From contig JAIXMN010000008.1 of the NCBI GenBank assembly GCA_025716815.1, positions 310,001-374,000 of the forward strand: 64,000 nucleotides of DNA. The letters are read 5' to 3'. Under the pieces are notes generated by a model. That model saw only the letters and a program-made list of their open reading frames with translations, searched no databases and was not told where the DNA came from. Source of the stretch: Dichotomocladium elegans. Its lineage: Eukaryota; Mucoromycota; Mucoromycetes; Mucorales; Lichtheimiaceae. Below are positions 44,725-55,086 of this stretch, piece by piece; position 1 is the first letter of the stretch, and the number at the start of each line of letters is the position of its first letter. A program made the translations under genes and the position numbers.

Positions 44725-45929
44725 ATGCCCACCTCTGAGCAACCCAGACTCTCTTCCATCAGGATCTATCCCATCAAATCCTGTCACGCCGTAACAGTAG
44801 AAGAATGCGAGGTCAATGAGCTCGGTCCAGCGAACGATCGCACCTTCATGATTATTGACAAGGCGACCAATCGATTCATCACGCAGCGGTAAGGTTCTGG
44901 GCGGGTAGCGATGATCTCCGTTACGACCACTCAAGCAATCCCGTAGTAAGTACGCGTGCATGGCGCTCCTTCAGCCGCTAGTGGACACCAAGAAAGGCAC
45001 GCTAACCTTGACTTGTGGTGATATGCCTGCTTTGGAATTGCCATTGAACCCACCAAAGACGGCGGAAAACAAGCGGGAAGTAACTATCTGGAAGGACTCG
45101 GTGGTTGCATATGATTTGGGCGACGAGGCAGCCGACTGGCTCGATAACTTTTTCAAGAAGCACGTCCAACACAACCGTGAGAACCCACACGCGTACGATG
45201 GGGAAACAGTGGATGCAGAGGTGCCACCGTGTCGACTGGTCACACTCAACAGCCCGGTGTCCGGTGGTGATTACAGCAGACCTGCTCATGCCAAACTGCC
45301 GGGCGTGCATGCACCCTTTTCGGACTCTTCGCCCATCTCAATCGGAACGGAGTCAAGCCTTGAAGACGTCAATAATGGACTTAAGGAGACCGGCATCAGT
45401 AATGGCAAGACTATCACCGTTGACCGTTTTCGAAACAATCTCACTATCTCGGGTACTGTCCCTTGGGAGGAGGATGAATGGTTGGTAGTACAGTAAGTTG
45501 TTGCTTCGTATCACTGCTTCCCCCAACAGATAGCGAACCCGGCAACAGGTCATTGATGGGGAGAGATATATAATATATTTATTCATAGAATCGGGGAGGT
45601 AACCTTTTACGTGATGCGGCCAATTGCACGATGTCCAAGTAAACAAACGACAGCAGGATAATGTGCCGGGCTATGTTTCTCACTTGCCTGAGTTTAATGT
45701 AGTGCCTGGATTTGACCAAGATACGGGTATCAAGGATAACTGGGGTGTTTCCGGTGTCTTGGAATATCTCAAGATCAAACGCAACCTTTCTGCAGACCCT
45801 AAGCAAGGGTACTTTTGTGTGGATGCGGCACCGTTGACCAAAGGCACCATTCGTGTCGGAGACCCTGTCAAGGTCCTAGAGAGAATTCCTGCGGATAAGG
45901 TGGAGCGCGTTGTAGGAAAGATGCCGTGA
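44725..45929 (+). CDS. MOSC-domain protein, mARC-like, with an apparent +1 frameshift
   Basis: MOSC proteins bind a molybdenum cofactor sulfurated on a conserved cysteine (mARC/YcbX group). Exon 1 has the beta-barrel start IRIYPIKSCHAVTVEECEVN followed by GPANDRTFMIID. Exon 2 (about 44953-45493) covers TRxxPRM-type sequence through VDRFRNNLTISGTVPWEEDE. The exon after the intron at 45494-45589 reads IGEVTFYVMRPIARCP (candidate Moco cysteine in RCP), but its frame stops at a TAA 11 codons after Met-Arg-Pro. The true continuation, VNKRQQDNVPGYVSHLPEFN to VERVVGKMP, is one base shifted. The shift maps to about 45635-45645 (CCAAGTAAACAAACG). It is either a real inactivating indel or a base error. 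Upstream and downstream parts are otherwise well conserved. Confidence 0.8.
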
Positions 45930-46612
45930 CGAATTGTGGTTACCTCGTGGCGATAGCGCTTCTTCTTTCTTTTAATGAAGACCCCTGTCCATTGGACAAA
46001 GGGGGCAAACTTTGAATACTACGGATCGTTCTATTTGGTCTATACGGTGTTTGAAGAAAAGAAAAAATGGGGTGGATTTATTGGAGAGATGACAGTTTAA
46101 GTGATGCTGCTGTACCGTATCAATATCTGCAGACATTCTTGGGTCTTAAAGATAAGCCAATCTATTTAAGCTTACGCTACAACGATGATGGCAGTTTCTG
46201 GAGACGACAATATAAAATCACAACGAAACTGGTCCAATCCGTACATGTGTATCTCGTACTTGACTATCAACTTAAGCAAGGATGTATTTCAATTAGGAAT
46301 CTCCAGCAGGCGACGATGCGTTTCCCCCTTTTTTTGTTCTTGACAAGGTGCCGTCCATGCGAATAAAATTAAATAGAAGCATTTTATTCCATCGATGGAT
46401 AACACGCGGGGTAGATAAGAGTAAATTAAATGAATCGGGAGCCATCTACTACATTAGTTTGAGCGAATCAGACTGAGTGGAAGAGGGAGGGGTGTGCAGT
46501 GTGTGAGTGAGATGTTGACATGATAAGGTGGGTGGGTATTGACTTGTATGAAGGAGCACAAAGGAAGCGGAGGACGTTGAGAATGTGTTGGAGAGAGAGA
46601 GAGAGAAGGATT
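45930..46612. other. Convergent intergenic region
   Basis: About 680 bp between the MOSC stop and the 3' end of the minus-strand repeat protein. No gene supported; GA run at 46590-46607. Confidence 0.5.
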
Positions 46613-48465
46613 TTAGTTGTCTTCCTGGTTCATGACCGTGCTTGAATGACCCTCCTGTCTTCCAGCAGCATTGATAGGGCCGTTTGCGGCCGAAACTGCA
46701 GCAAGACCGCCATCAGCAGGGGCGTGCGTACCAGCGCCTGCAGACTTCTGGACCTGCTGTGTGCTGAAGCTACCAGACGTCTGCTGGTTCATGGAGGTCT
46801 CGGACTCGCCCTTCTGATGACCAGCAACGTTGACGGGACCGTTAGCAGCCGATGCACCCACAAGACCGCCGTTAGCGGGTGCATTGGTGCCTTCGCCTCC
46901 TGCCTTCTGGATCTGTGACTTATTGCCACTGCCGGTGGCGATCTGGTTCAAGGACTTTCTGGAGGTGCCTTCCTGGTGACCGAGAGCATTGACGGGGCCG
47001 TTCACGGCTGAGGCAGCAATCTATGGGTATGAGGGTTAGGAAAGTGCTATGACCGAGGCGGTTGCAAAGAGATAACACTTACAGCTCCCGATGCAGGTGC
47101 GTTGACGCCTTCTCTACCCGTCTCCTGAGTCTGATGAGTCTTGCCATTACCTGCGGCGACCTGGTTCAACGTGCTGGACGAGTGGCCCTCCTGGTGACCA
47201 GCAACATTGACCGGGCCATTCACTGCAGAGGCGCCAACAAGGCCTCCATCGGCAGGGGCGTTAGTGCCACCCGAACCCTTCTGGACCTGCGTCGTTTGGC
47301 CATTGCCCGATGCAGCCTGGTTGAGGTTGTGTTCGCCCGGACCACCGCTACCACCTTGCACCTGGGTCTTTCGGCCGTTGCCTGTTGCTGCTTGTCGCAA
47401 GTTGTCGCTCGAGATGCTCTCCTGCTTGCCAAGGGCATTGACTGGACCATTCACTGCAGATGCAGCAATCTACAGTATACGTGTTCGTGAGGTAAGTATA
47501 GCAACCAAAACAACGCCAGTGCTTTTGCTCAACCAGCCTAATCATGACTACTTACAGCACCGGAGGCTGGCGCATCCGTGCCCGCATGGCCGTTGGTTTG
47601 AGTCTGGTGGATCTTGCCGTTGCCGCTGGCCTGTTGGTCGAAGGAGGCATCGTGCACATTTGTCTGCTTGCCGGCGGCATTGATGGGACCGTTCGCCGCC
47701 GACACGCCCGCAAGTCCGCCGGACGCGGCACCGTTGGTGCCGCTGGGGCCGCCCTTTTGAATCTGGACCTTGTTGCCGTTGCCTACTGCAGCTTGCTTAT
47801 AAGAAGAGTGCGACTCGTTCTCTTGTTTGCCGAGCGCATTGACGGGGCCATTGGCAGCCGAAACACCAGCAAGACCACCAGAGGCAGAGCCGTCGGTACC
47901 ACCGCCACTGCCCTTCTGGATTTGGGTCTTTGAACCACTCCCAGCAGCTTCTTGGTTGAAGGTACTGCTCGAGTGACCCTCCTGATGTCCGGCAACGTTG
48001 ATGGGGCCGTTTGCAGCATTAACGGCCGCCTAATGGCATGCAATTTAGCTTTTGTTTTGAAATTGTGCAAGGCATAGGATGGAATCGTATTCCTCATACC
48101 AGACCACCATGGACACCTCCGTGGCCCCCGTCGTTACCGGAGCCAGCCTTCTGCACCTGCGTAGTAGACCCGCTACCGTTCTGTTTTTGATTCATGGTAG
48201 TGGTATGCGAACCCTCCTGGTGTCCGGCAACATTAACTGGACCGTTCAGAGCGCTGATTGGGATCTGCGCGCGTGACATTTAGGAGACCAGCTTTGGGAA
48301 GAATGGGGATCAGGAACTTACTGCGCTCGAACTTTCACCACCGTGACCAGATCCATTATCGCCTGTCGTCTGAACCTGAGTATGATCCGCATGGCCCCAT
48401 GGAGCGGCAGTGGCCGTAGTAGCGGCATAGAGGGCAGCAATAGCAAAACTGATGGAGATCTTCAT
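46613..48465 (-). CDS. Secreted Asn/Gln/Gly-repeat protein
   Basis: No family name recognised. ATG 48465 gives a clear signal peptide (MKISISFAIAALYAATTATA, cleavage near ATA-APWG). The mature protein is almost wholly made of units of about 45-50 residues: (A)NGPVNxxGxQExxSxxxxNQ, then xAxGxGxxxQxQkxGxxG and a (T/V)NAPAxGG(L)xxxSA spacer. I count roughly ten to eleven units across five exons. Introns fall at equivalent repeat positions, just before I-A-A-S-A-V-N-G-P-V. Spacing and residues resemble amyloid or beta-solenoid repeats (curlin pattern S-x5-Q-xGxxN-x5-Q) and, more loosely, chaplin GPVNV. There is no membrane helix and essentially no cysteine. A cell-wall or surface role is inference. 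The stop TAA is at 46613. Confidence 0.82.
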
Positions 48466-49742
48466 TGTAGTAAATAAAGGCGGATGGGGTTCGTCGTCCT
48501 TGTTGAGTAGGCAAAAGCGTGGTGTTCCAAAGAACCTCTCGAGAAAAGGAAAAGTTGAGGATGGAAAGCGTGTGGGGTATGTTTGAAAGGAGCTTTTATC
48601 TTGTTTTCTTTATATACCAAAAAGCGAGGGCTCCCGAGATGTCTCCGTTAGCTCGAAGTGAAAGCGGGCATTTAGTACCAATAAGCAGCAGCAAGAGAAC
48701 GCGCGTCAAAGATGCCCACACACCCCTTCATTCTATTATGCTCTTTTGGCTCATAATATCGACAACTCTCTGGGTGGATATATCTCCCTGTCTTCCCCTC
48801 CCCCCACGGATAGACTATATTCTTTTTGGGTACCCTTCCCCCTTTTTTGGATTCACAGTTCGTTCTACTAACTGACCATGCCTGCCTTCCAAATTCGTCC
48901 ATCTATTAGCTGCACCGACATAACCTTTTTTTCTCGCATGGTTAAAAATGATCAAGCTCCTTGATGATAGCAATAAATACCGACCGAGCATGTTTCAAAT
49001 ACCTAGCACTCTATCTCATTTCACCACCAACCCCCCCGCTATTTCATAATAACGATGTTACTGTCGTAATACGTCCATGTAGGATAGAATTGAAAGTTCA
49101 ATGCAAGGGGGCAGAATATTCCCGTGATGACGTGCCGCAGCAGCAACATCAGCTTTAGTAATCTTGCCAGAAGCAAGTCAAGTAAAAAAAAAAAGCTTCG
49201 ACTGAACCTAGAAAAGCAGTATAACAGGTGACGAGTCGAGGGAAATCTTATCATGTATGCAGTGTGTTTTTTCCTCTCATTTTTTCTTCCCTTGCGTCGA
49301 CGCACTCCATTCCAGTGCGTACATCGAGTCTCCTAAATGGTTCATCCATGGGCTGCATTAAGCGAAAAGACCGACAGGTCTGGGCCGAATCGTTTTGCCC
49401 ATGTATATCGACAAGCTTCCATACCTTCATAAAGGGGTGCGTGGTTGGAGGAGAACAACTGTGGGGGGGATGATGATGGGGTTAAGATGAAAGGGGTTAT
49501 TGAAGAAAAAAAAAAAGAGATGCGAAATAAATGTGTCCCGCTTTACGAGTGTGCGTTGCAAGAGGAGAGATCATGCATTCGCCAGCATGAGCATGCACGT
49601 GTCCTCAATATTCAGTGTGGGGTTAATCTTGGGTGTTCAATCAATATTGCTACGTACAGTCTCCGATTCTTTCTACCGGACTTTGAGGGGGGGTGTAACA
49701 ACCATTCTCGAGATGCTAAAAAACAAAAGAACATAACCTCGA
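48466..49742. promoter_or_regulatory. Divergent intergenic region, repeat protein / tafazzin
   Basis: About 1.28 kb with no supported gene. The part near 48466 is the promoter of the secreted protein; the part near 49742 serves tafazzin. A-runs at 49183 and 49506. No transcription factor sites are assigned. Confidence 0.4.
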
Positions 49743-50954
49743 ATGCGCCGTCGACTTGTCAGTCTTTTGTCCCAAAGGAAGTTCTCTGCAGGACTGGCCG
49801 CCGTGGGCGGGGGTGGCAGTATTGGTTATTATTACTATTACCGTCAATGCTGTCAGGATGACACAGACAGCAATAGCGACGCGGTAACAATGAATGCACA
49901 ACGGCATCTGCCACCGACGCAGGAATTAGAGGCGAGCATGGTTGGCGAAGTGTCACACGCGCCTATTCGAAAACCGCTCCTATTCCAATGGTCAAGTCTT
50001 CCGAGATTCATTGAGCGGCGGTTTGACCCCAATGCCGAATTGCTTGAAAATGATTTTCTTTGGCATGTTGGTAGTACGATAGTCATCGGGGCAGTGGGTA
50101 TGGTTGCCAAGATCCTTTTAAAGTATATGGAGACTACCCGTGTCTATAACCTCGATGGCTTTACCGCAATGGTAAACGAAACTGATCGCGAGCGTGGTTT
50201 GATCACAGGTTGGTACATCCATTTCTTTATTGGCAGGATTGCGTGTGTGTATGAATCTCATATATAGACACAATTATATAGTCTCAAACCACGAATCCGT
50301 TTGGGATGACCCTATCATCTGGGGTGTTCTTCCGTCCAGCACGCTTTTTGATATCCACAAGATGCGGTGGGTCCTCGGCGCGGCCGACATCTGCTACACG
50401 ACTCTCTTCCGATCCATCTTCTTCTCTCTCGGTCAGGCGATCCCAACGATCCGAGGCATGGGCATATACCAGCCAGCCGTTGATTTTGCGATCCGGAAGG
50501 CCAACGACGGCGATTGGATCCATATCTTTCCAGAGGCACGCGTCAACCAGACTGATTCCATGATCAGGTTCAAGTGGGGCGTCGGGCGGATCGTGATGGA
50601 GTCCAAAAAGTGCCCGATCGTCGTCCCTGTATGGCACAACGGTAAAGAGTTAGAACTTGTTGATGAGGGGGATAGAGCCCTTAACATTATTTCTTAAAAG
50701 GCATGGCCCACGTTCGCCCCTTGAAGGGGCCCTTTGTTCGGTTTTTTCAGCCCGTGACCATTGCGTTTGGCGAGCCCATTGATTTTCAGGATATTCTCGA
50801 TGCCTGGCATGCCGGCGATATTTCGGAGACTGAGGCACGCATTAAGATCACGTCCACTATTTTTGATGCTCTAGCAGCGCTTAGGAGCAAGACGGAGGAG
50901 ATGCAAGAAGATCTCGCGTCGGGTGCCGAATGCGAAGGAGCCATTAAACCATAA
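49743..50954 (+). CDS. TAZ1: Tafazzin, mitochondrial phospholipid-lysophospholipid transacylase
   Basis: Remodels cardiolipin acyl chains in mitochondrial membranes. Exon 1 starts MRRRLVSLLSQRKFSAGLAA and contains LENDFLWHVGSTIVIGAVGM (membrane-binding helix). After an intron comes VSNHESVWDDPIIWGVL, the HX4D acyltransferase motif, then IRGMGIYQPAVDFAIRKAND, WIHIFPEARVNQ (motif III, FPE) and FKWGVGRIVMESKKCPIVVP. An intron inside H-N-G/M-A-H (donor GTAAAG, acceptor TTAAAAG) leads to the last exon with PVTIAFGEPIDFQDIL. It stops at 50954. All acyltransferase motifs are intact. The N-terminus has an unusual run YYYYYRQCC. Confidence 0.92.
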
Positions 50955-52226
50955 CAGAGAAAGAGACCATCTCTCCTTCATCCAACGCCCGCCTACCCGC
51001 CAGAAAATAATCGCCTTGTATTCCATTCGCATTCATCATAGATATTAATTTATTCTCTAATCGTGCTCATAGATCCTGGATAATATTAAGGATTAAGTTT
51101 TTAAATGGGCTATTTATCCATATTGAATTGCTGCAATTACGGCCTTGTGGCACTGTTGTCGAATAATGTGGCTCTTGCATGGAAGGCTGCGAAGACGACA
51201 AACTTGCTTCAGAATAGCCCTCGCAAGCTATACGTCTTTACCTCATCAACACAACTGCTGTGTCCCACGACTAGGGGACACAATTCCCACCACGTGTACT
51301 GTAATAAAACATCAAGTACTGCTTTTAGACACTTGATTTTCCCGGGGCTTAGCGTTGCTTCTTCATCAGGACCGTTATCGGATACAGTGGCGGACTGAAG
51401 ATAAAGGAAAAATAAAGGAACTACTGCTTTGCTTTGCGTTGCTTTGCAGCGCGCAAGGGGGCCAAGTAGGTCGAGAGCGTTTTTAAGAGAATGATCATCC
51501 AATCTCCTTTTCGTACATCCAAACCTCGTCCTAGAAGAAGTATCGATGCTTCCACGAAGAAGGGAGATGGCAGGTAATCACATGAATTTCAAGAGGAGGA
51601 CATTGCAAACCCCTCCCTTGCTTTTATGCTCCCCCCCCTTTCCCCACTCTTCTCCTCTTTTTTTCCTCCTCTGGCTTGCATATATCGACTTGAAGACCTA
51701 GGCGATAGAACAGGTATTTGGTGCGTCAGAGAACGCCGAGATCCTCTACCTGTTGTGTCAAGGTTCGGTAATGCATTGTATAGAGAACTATCCTGTGTCC
51801 CAATGCTATAAGTAGTGTTGGACTACACATTCGGAAGCTTGTCCTCCCAATTCTTTTTTGTTCTTGTTGGGTGGCGCCATCCCTGTCAAAGGAGAGGGGA
51901 GAAAGGGAGAACTTATACAGCCACATTGTCCACGAACTCTAGAACGACCGGATGATGCTTTTTTTGTTTTCTGCAGGTCAGTTCCAGGACACAACTCGTA
52001 AATGTGCTTAAAGAAAACAAGGGAAGAATGGCTTCTAACGTCTTGCATATATCCTATCTCTTCAGGGCTTATCTCCATGAAGAGGCGGCATTTGTCGGAA
52101 GGGTATTACGGAGCCGTGCTTTTGTGACTCGGATTGCCTGTTTTGTGTCACTCGGCCCGGCTCCTGTCTTTTCTCCTTGTCTTCTCTCACACCAGCAAAA
52201 CTATAAAATAACACTTCATCCACATC
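50955..52226. other. Intergenic region upstream of CTK3
   Basis: About 1.27 kb without a supported gene. A minus frame at 51209-51502 (97 residues) has no family resemblance. CT-rich tracts at 51610-51670 and the region before 52226 are promoter-like. Confidence 0.45.
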
Positions 52227-53577
52227 ATGGGCGACTCGGATCCTTTTGAATGTCGCTTAAATTTTCTAAACTTGCTGGAGAAACTCAATGCCTCACAACA
52301 ATCGATCCACAAGGTAGCATTATACGCGATACGGCATAAAAAAGTTGCCGAGGATCTATACAGATGTCTCGTGGATGCTTTGGAACAGGTAAATTGACTA
52401 CCCAGTTTCTTTTCTTTTGGGGAGGGGAGTTGGCATTACGGGAAGTGGGAAATCTCTGTCTTTTTCTCCCTTCAATATTTTCTTTCTGCCATGTAAATTT
52501 TGCATCTTGGTTTGTAATGTCTTCCCTCTTTTCTACAATCAATGGGTATCTCTTTGCGTGGGGGTGGGGTCTGTTCGATTTGGGAATAGCAAGTACCCTG
52601 TATTAGAGCTGAAACACAAACCTGAACACACACACACCGAATATAAACGCACAGCACAGCACAACACAACATATAAAAAATACTTCTTAGCAACAAAACA
52701 GACACATGCACACTCCACATTAAAAAGAAATAATCACATTCCAATACGATTCTTTTCTTTGGCACTTTATTTAGGCGTCCATAAACACGCGGCTAAATAT
52801 CGTGTATGTCCTCGATGCCATCTTTGCAAACAGCCAAAAAGCACGTTTCACGGGATATCAAGATCTCGCTCGGCGGGATTTGACACGCATAATTGAGGCT
52901 GTGGTGCCAAATGATCCCAAAGGCATTGTCAATGTGGGCAACACGCGAAAGGTAATGAAGGGCGAGGGAAGGGGAAATCGTGGCTAGAGGCAGAATTGAC
53001 AGCTGGCTTCTCAGATTCTCAACAACTGGCGACGGCGAGGGTATTTTGATCCAAGCGAGCTAGACTTAGCAGAAAAACCTCTGCTGGAAAGGGAAGCAAG
53101 GTAGGTTATATGGAAGTTCAGGTGTGAATCACCCAACCCTTCTCTGACAATTGAAAAGCAATTCAGTGCAAACTGCTACACGAGGAGATGGTGGCGTGTT
53201 TTCCAAGGAAGACATGCTCCGAAGAATGGAGGAAGATCGGGAACGGGTAAAACGAGAGACACAGAGAGTTTTGGTTTTAATGGCGCTGGATTCTTCTCTC
53301 TCACACTTTGCGATTTTAGCATAAGCGGTTCAAGGAAGATCTTTGGATCCGATCATCGGACGAATATGGAGATGCCGAGTTCCAACAGATCTGGGAAAAC
53401 ACCGATGCTCTTGACCCCGAAACAGATTATGAAGTGATGATGCTCCAGAACATGCTCCGGCTTCCGCATTATGCTTGGCATATGATGCTTTCTCAACGGC
53501 CTGAAGTACCTTCGCCAGCAAATGGCACCGCCACAGCCACTCCCAATGCCACGACTCAACAATCCCCTCCGTCCTGA
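52227..53577 (+). CDS. CTK3: CTD kinase subunit gamma (Ctk3-like)
   Basis: The Ctk1-Ctk2-Ctk3 kinase phosphorylates RNA polymerase II CTD at Ser2. Exon 1 (52227-52388) reads MGDSDPFECRLNFLNLLEKL followed by NASQQSIHKVALYAIRHKK, the start of a CID-like helical domain. After an unusually long intron of about 385 bp, exon 2 (from about 52773) reads SINTRLNIVYVLDAIFANSQ and LARRDLTRIIEAVVPNDPKG, completing the domain. Further exons give ILNNWRRRGYFDPSELDLAE and KEDMLRRMEEDRER. The last reads FKEDLWIRSSDEYGDAEFQQ and YEVMMLQNMLRLPHY, the Ctk3 C-terminal region. TGA at 53575-53577. Confidence 0.87.
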
Positions 53578-53750
53578 TATTCCTTGTACAGTACTGCTTT
53601 CCAAACGAAATAAATCCTTCACGATCATCCACCAGCGGCGAAAACCCCTCGGCGGAGGGCGTCCGGAACAATGCATTTTCCGGTTTTAAATTGTTTTTTT
53701 AAACCCGTTTCTTTTTTCCTTCCCCTTTCATTTGTTTCTCTTCTTCGCAC

Positions 53751-55085
53751 ATGACACAATACAAGCAACCGGGCGATGGTCTGCGGATATGGCTGCCTGA
53801 TAATGGTCAAATAATTAGCTATCAGGGCGAGACAATCCCATTCCAGGGGTCTGTGATTCTCGAGAACCGTGTCGCTCGTATCAAGAAAATTACAGTGAAG
53901 CTTGAGGGCAGAATGAAGGTTCACTTGCAAGGGACCGGTTATAAGAACGACAAACTTGTTTATGAGAAAACATGGCATCTTCTTCCACCCTCAAAATCCT
54001 ACCGACGTTTTGAAAGCGGACAGGAATGGTAAATATAACGCCAGGTAGTCGCTTTAATATGTGTACCCACCCGAAGCAATAGGCACTTCTCAGGCGAGCT
54101 CCCGTCTAGCCTTCCACCAAGCATTATCGACCAAGACGGAGGCCAATACGCCATTGTGTATCAGCTCAAGGCAATCGCAGAACGCCCTCCATTTCAGCCC
54201 AACTTTAGCACCAAACGTCAGGTTCATATTTCACGCTACTTGCGGATGTCGGCAGCAACCACACGACTGCATCCGCAGGTATTTCGCGATCTTACAGACC
54301 TTATGGAATATGGTGTTGGGCTCCGTACAGGGTCCATATGGCGTCCAGGGAGCACGATCCCCATTGATATCCATGTGTTTCGAACGCGAGAAGATGTGGT
54401 CCGCCTGCGGTCTGTAAGGTGCCGACTCAATAGCTATGTCTTCCTGAGTTGCGAAAGCACGAAGGCCGGGAAAATAGGAAGCGCACAGCAAAAGCGGCAG
54501 GGCAGGACATTAGCCTACCTTCGAGATGATCACGTTGTCCGGCAGGGCATACCCTTGCCCTGGAAAAAGACAGAACTTCTCAAGATACCCAACCATGTCC
54601 CTGTTGACGTCAATACGGCCATGATTCATATCAAACACAAGCTTAAGGTTAGCATTGTCCTTCTAAGAGAGAGCGGTCAAACCGAAGGTAGGTAGGATGA
54701 CACTGTGCATCTTGTGCATGGGAGATTGAGGCTTTTTTTTTGTGCAGAGATAATTACCTCTTTCCCAATCATCATCAACAACATGGATGAAGAAGTCGTG
54801 CGCGATGATAATAGCGAGGAGGACCGGCAACTACCTGCATACCATGAAACCCATTCCTCCACTTTGTGCGATCCTCTTACTTGCCGGCCTGTCATCCTTT
54901 CCACTTCCACGAACTCCTCCCATTCCTCATCCGATGCCTCCTCCCCATCTTCCAGCAACCCTGAAGCGAATGGCGAGCAATACGACCTGCAAGAGAATCG
55001 TTTTTTATTGGCGCGAGTACCTTCGTATAAGACGGTTGGTAGCAATCGGTGCTCGATCACACCATCGTTGCCCGCCTATGATTAG
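53751..55085 (+). CDS. Alpha-arrestin-like adaptor
   Basis: Alpha-arrestins bring Rsp5/Nedd4-type ubiquitin ligases to membrane cargo. The N-terminal arrestin fold starts LRIWLPDNGQIISYQGETIP and VILENRVARIKKITVKLEGR, with WHLLPPSKSYRRFESGQEW ending exon 1. Exon 2 begins HFSGELPSSLPPSIIDQDGG and QYAIVYQLKAIAERP. The C-terminal fold includes SIWRPGSTIPIDIHVFRTRE and VDVNTAMIHIKHKLKVSIVL. The last exon starts EIITSFPIIINNMDEEV, then an acidic, Ser-rich tail with two PxY-like motifs (LPAYH near its start, LPAYD at the end). It lacks a textbook PPxY. The stop TAG at 55083-55085 faces the neighbouring gene's stop one base away. Confidence 0.82.
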
Positions 55086-55086
55086 A

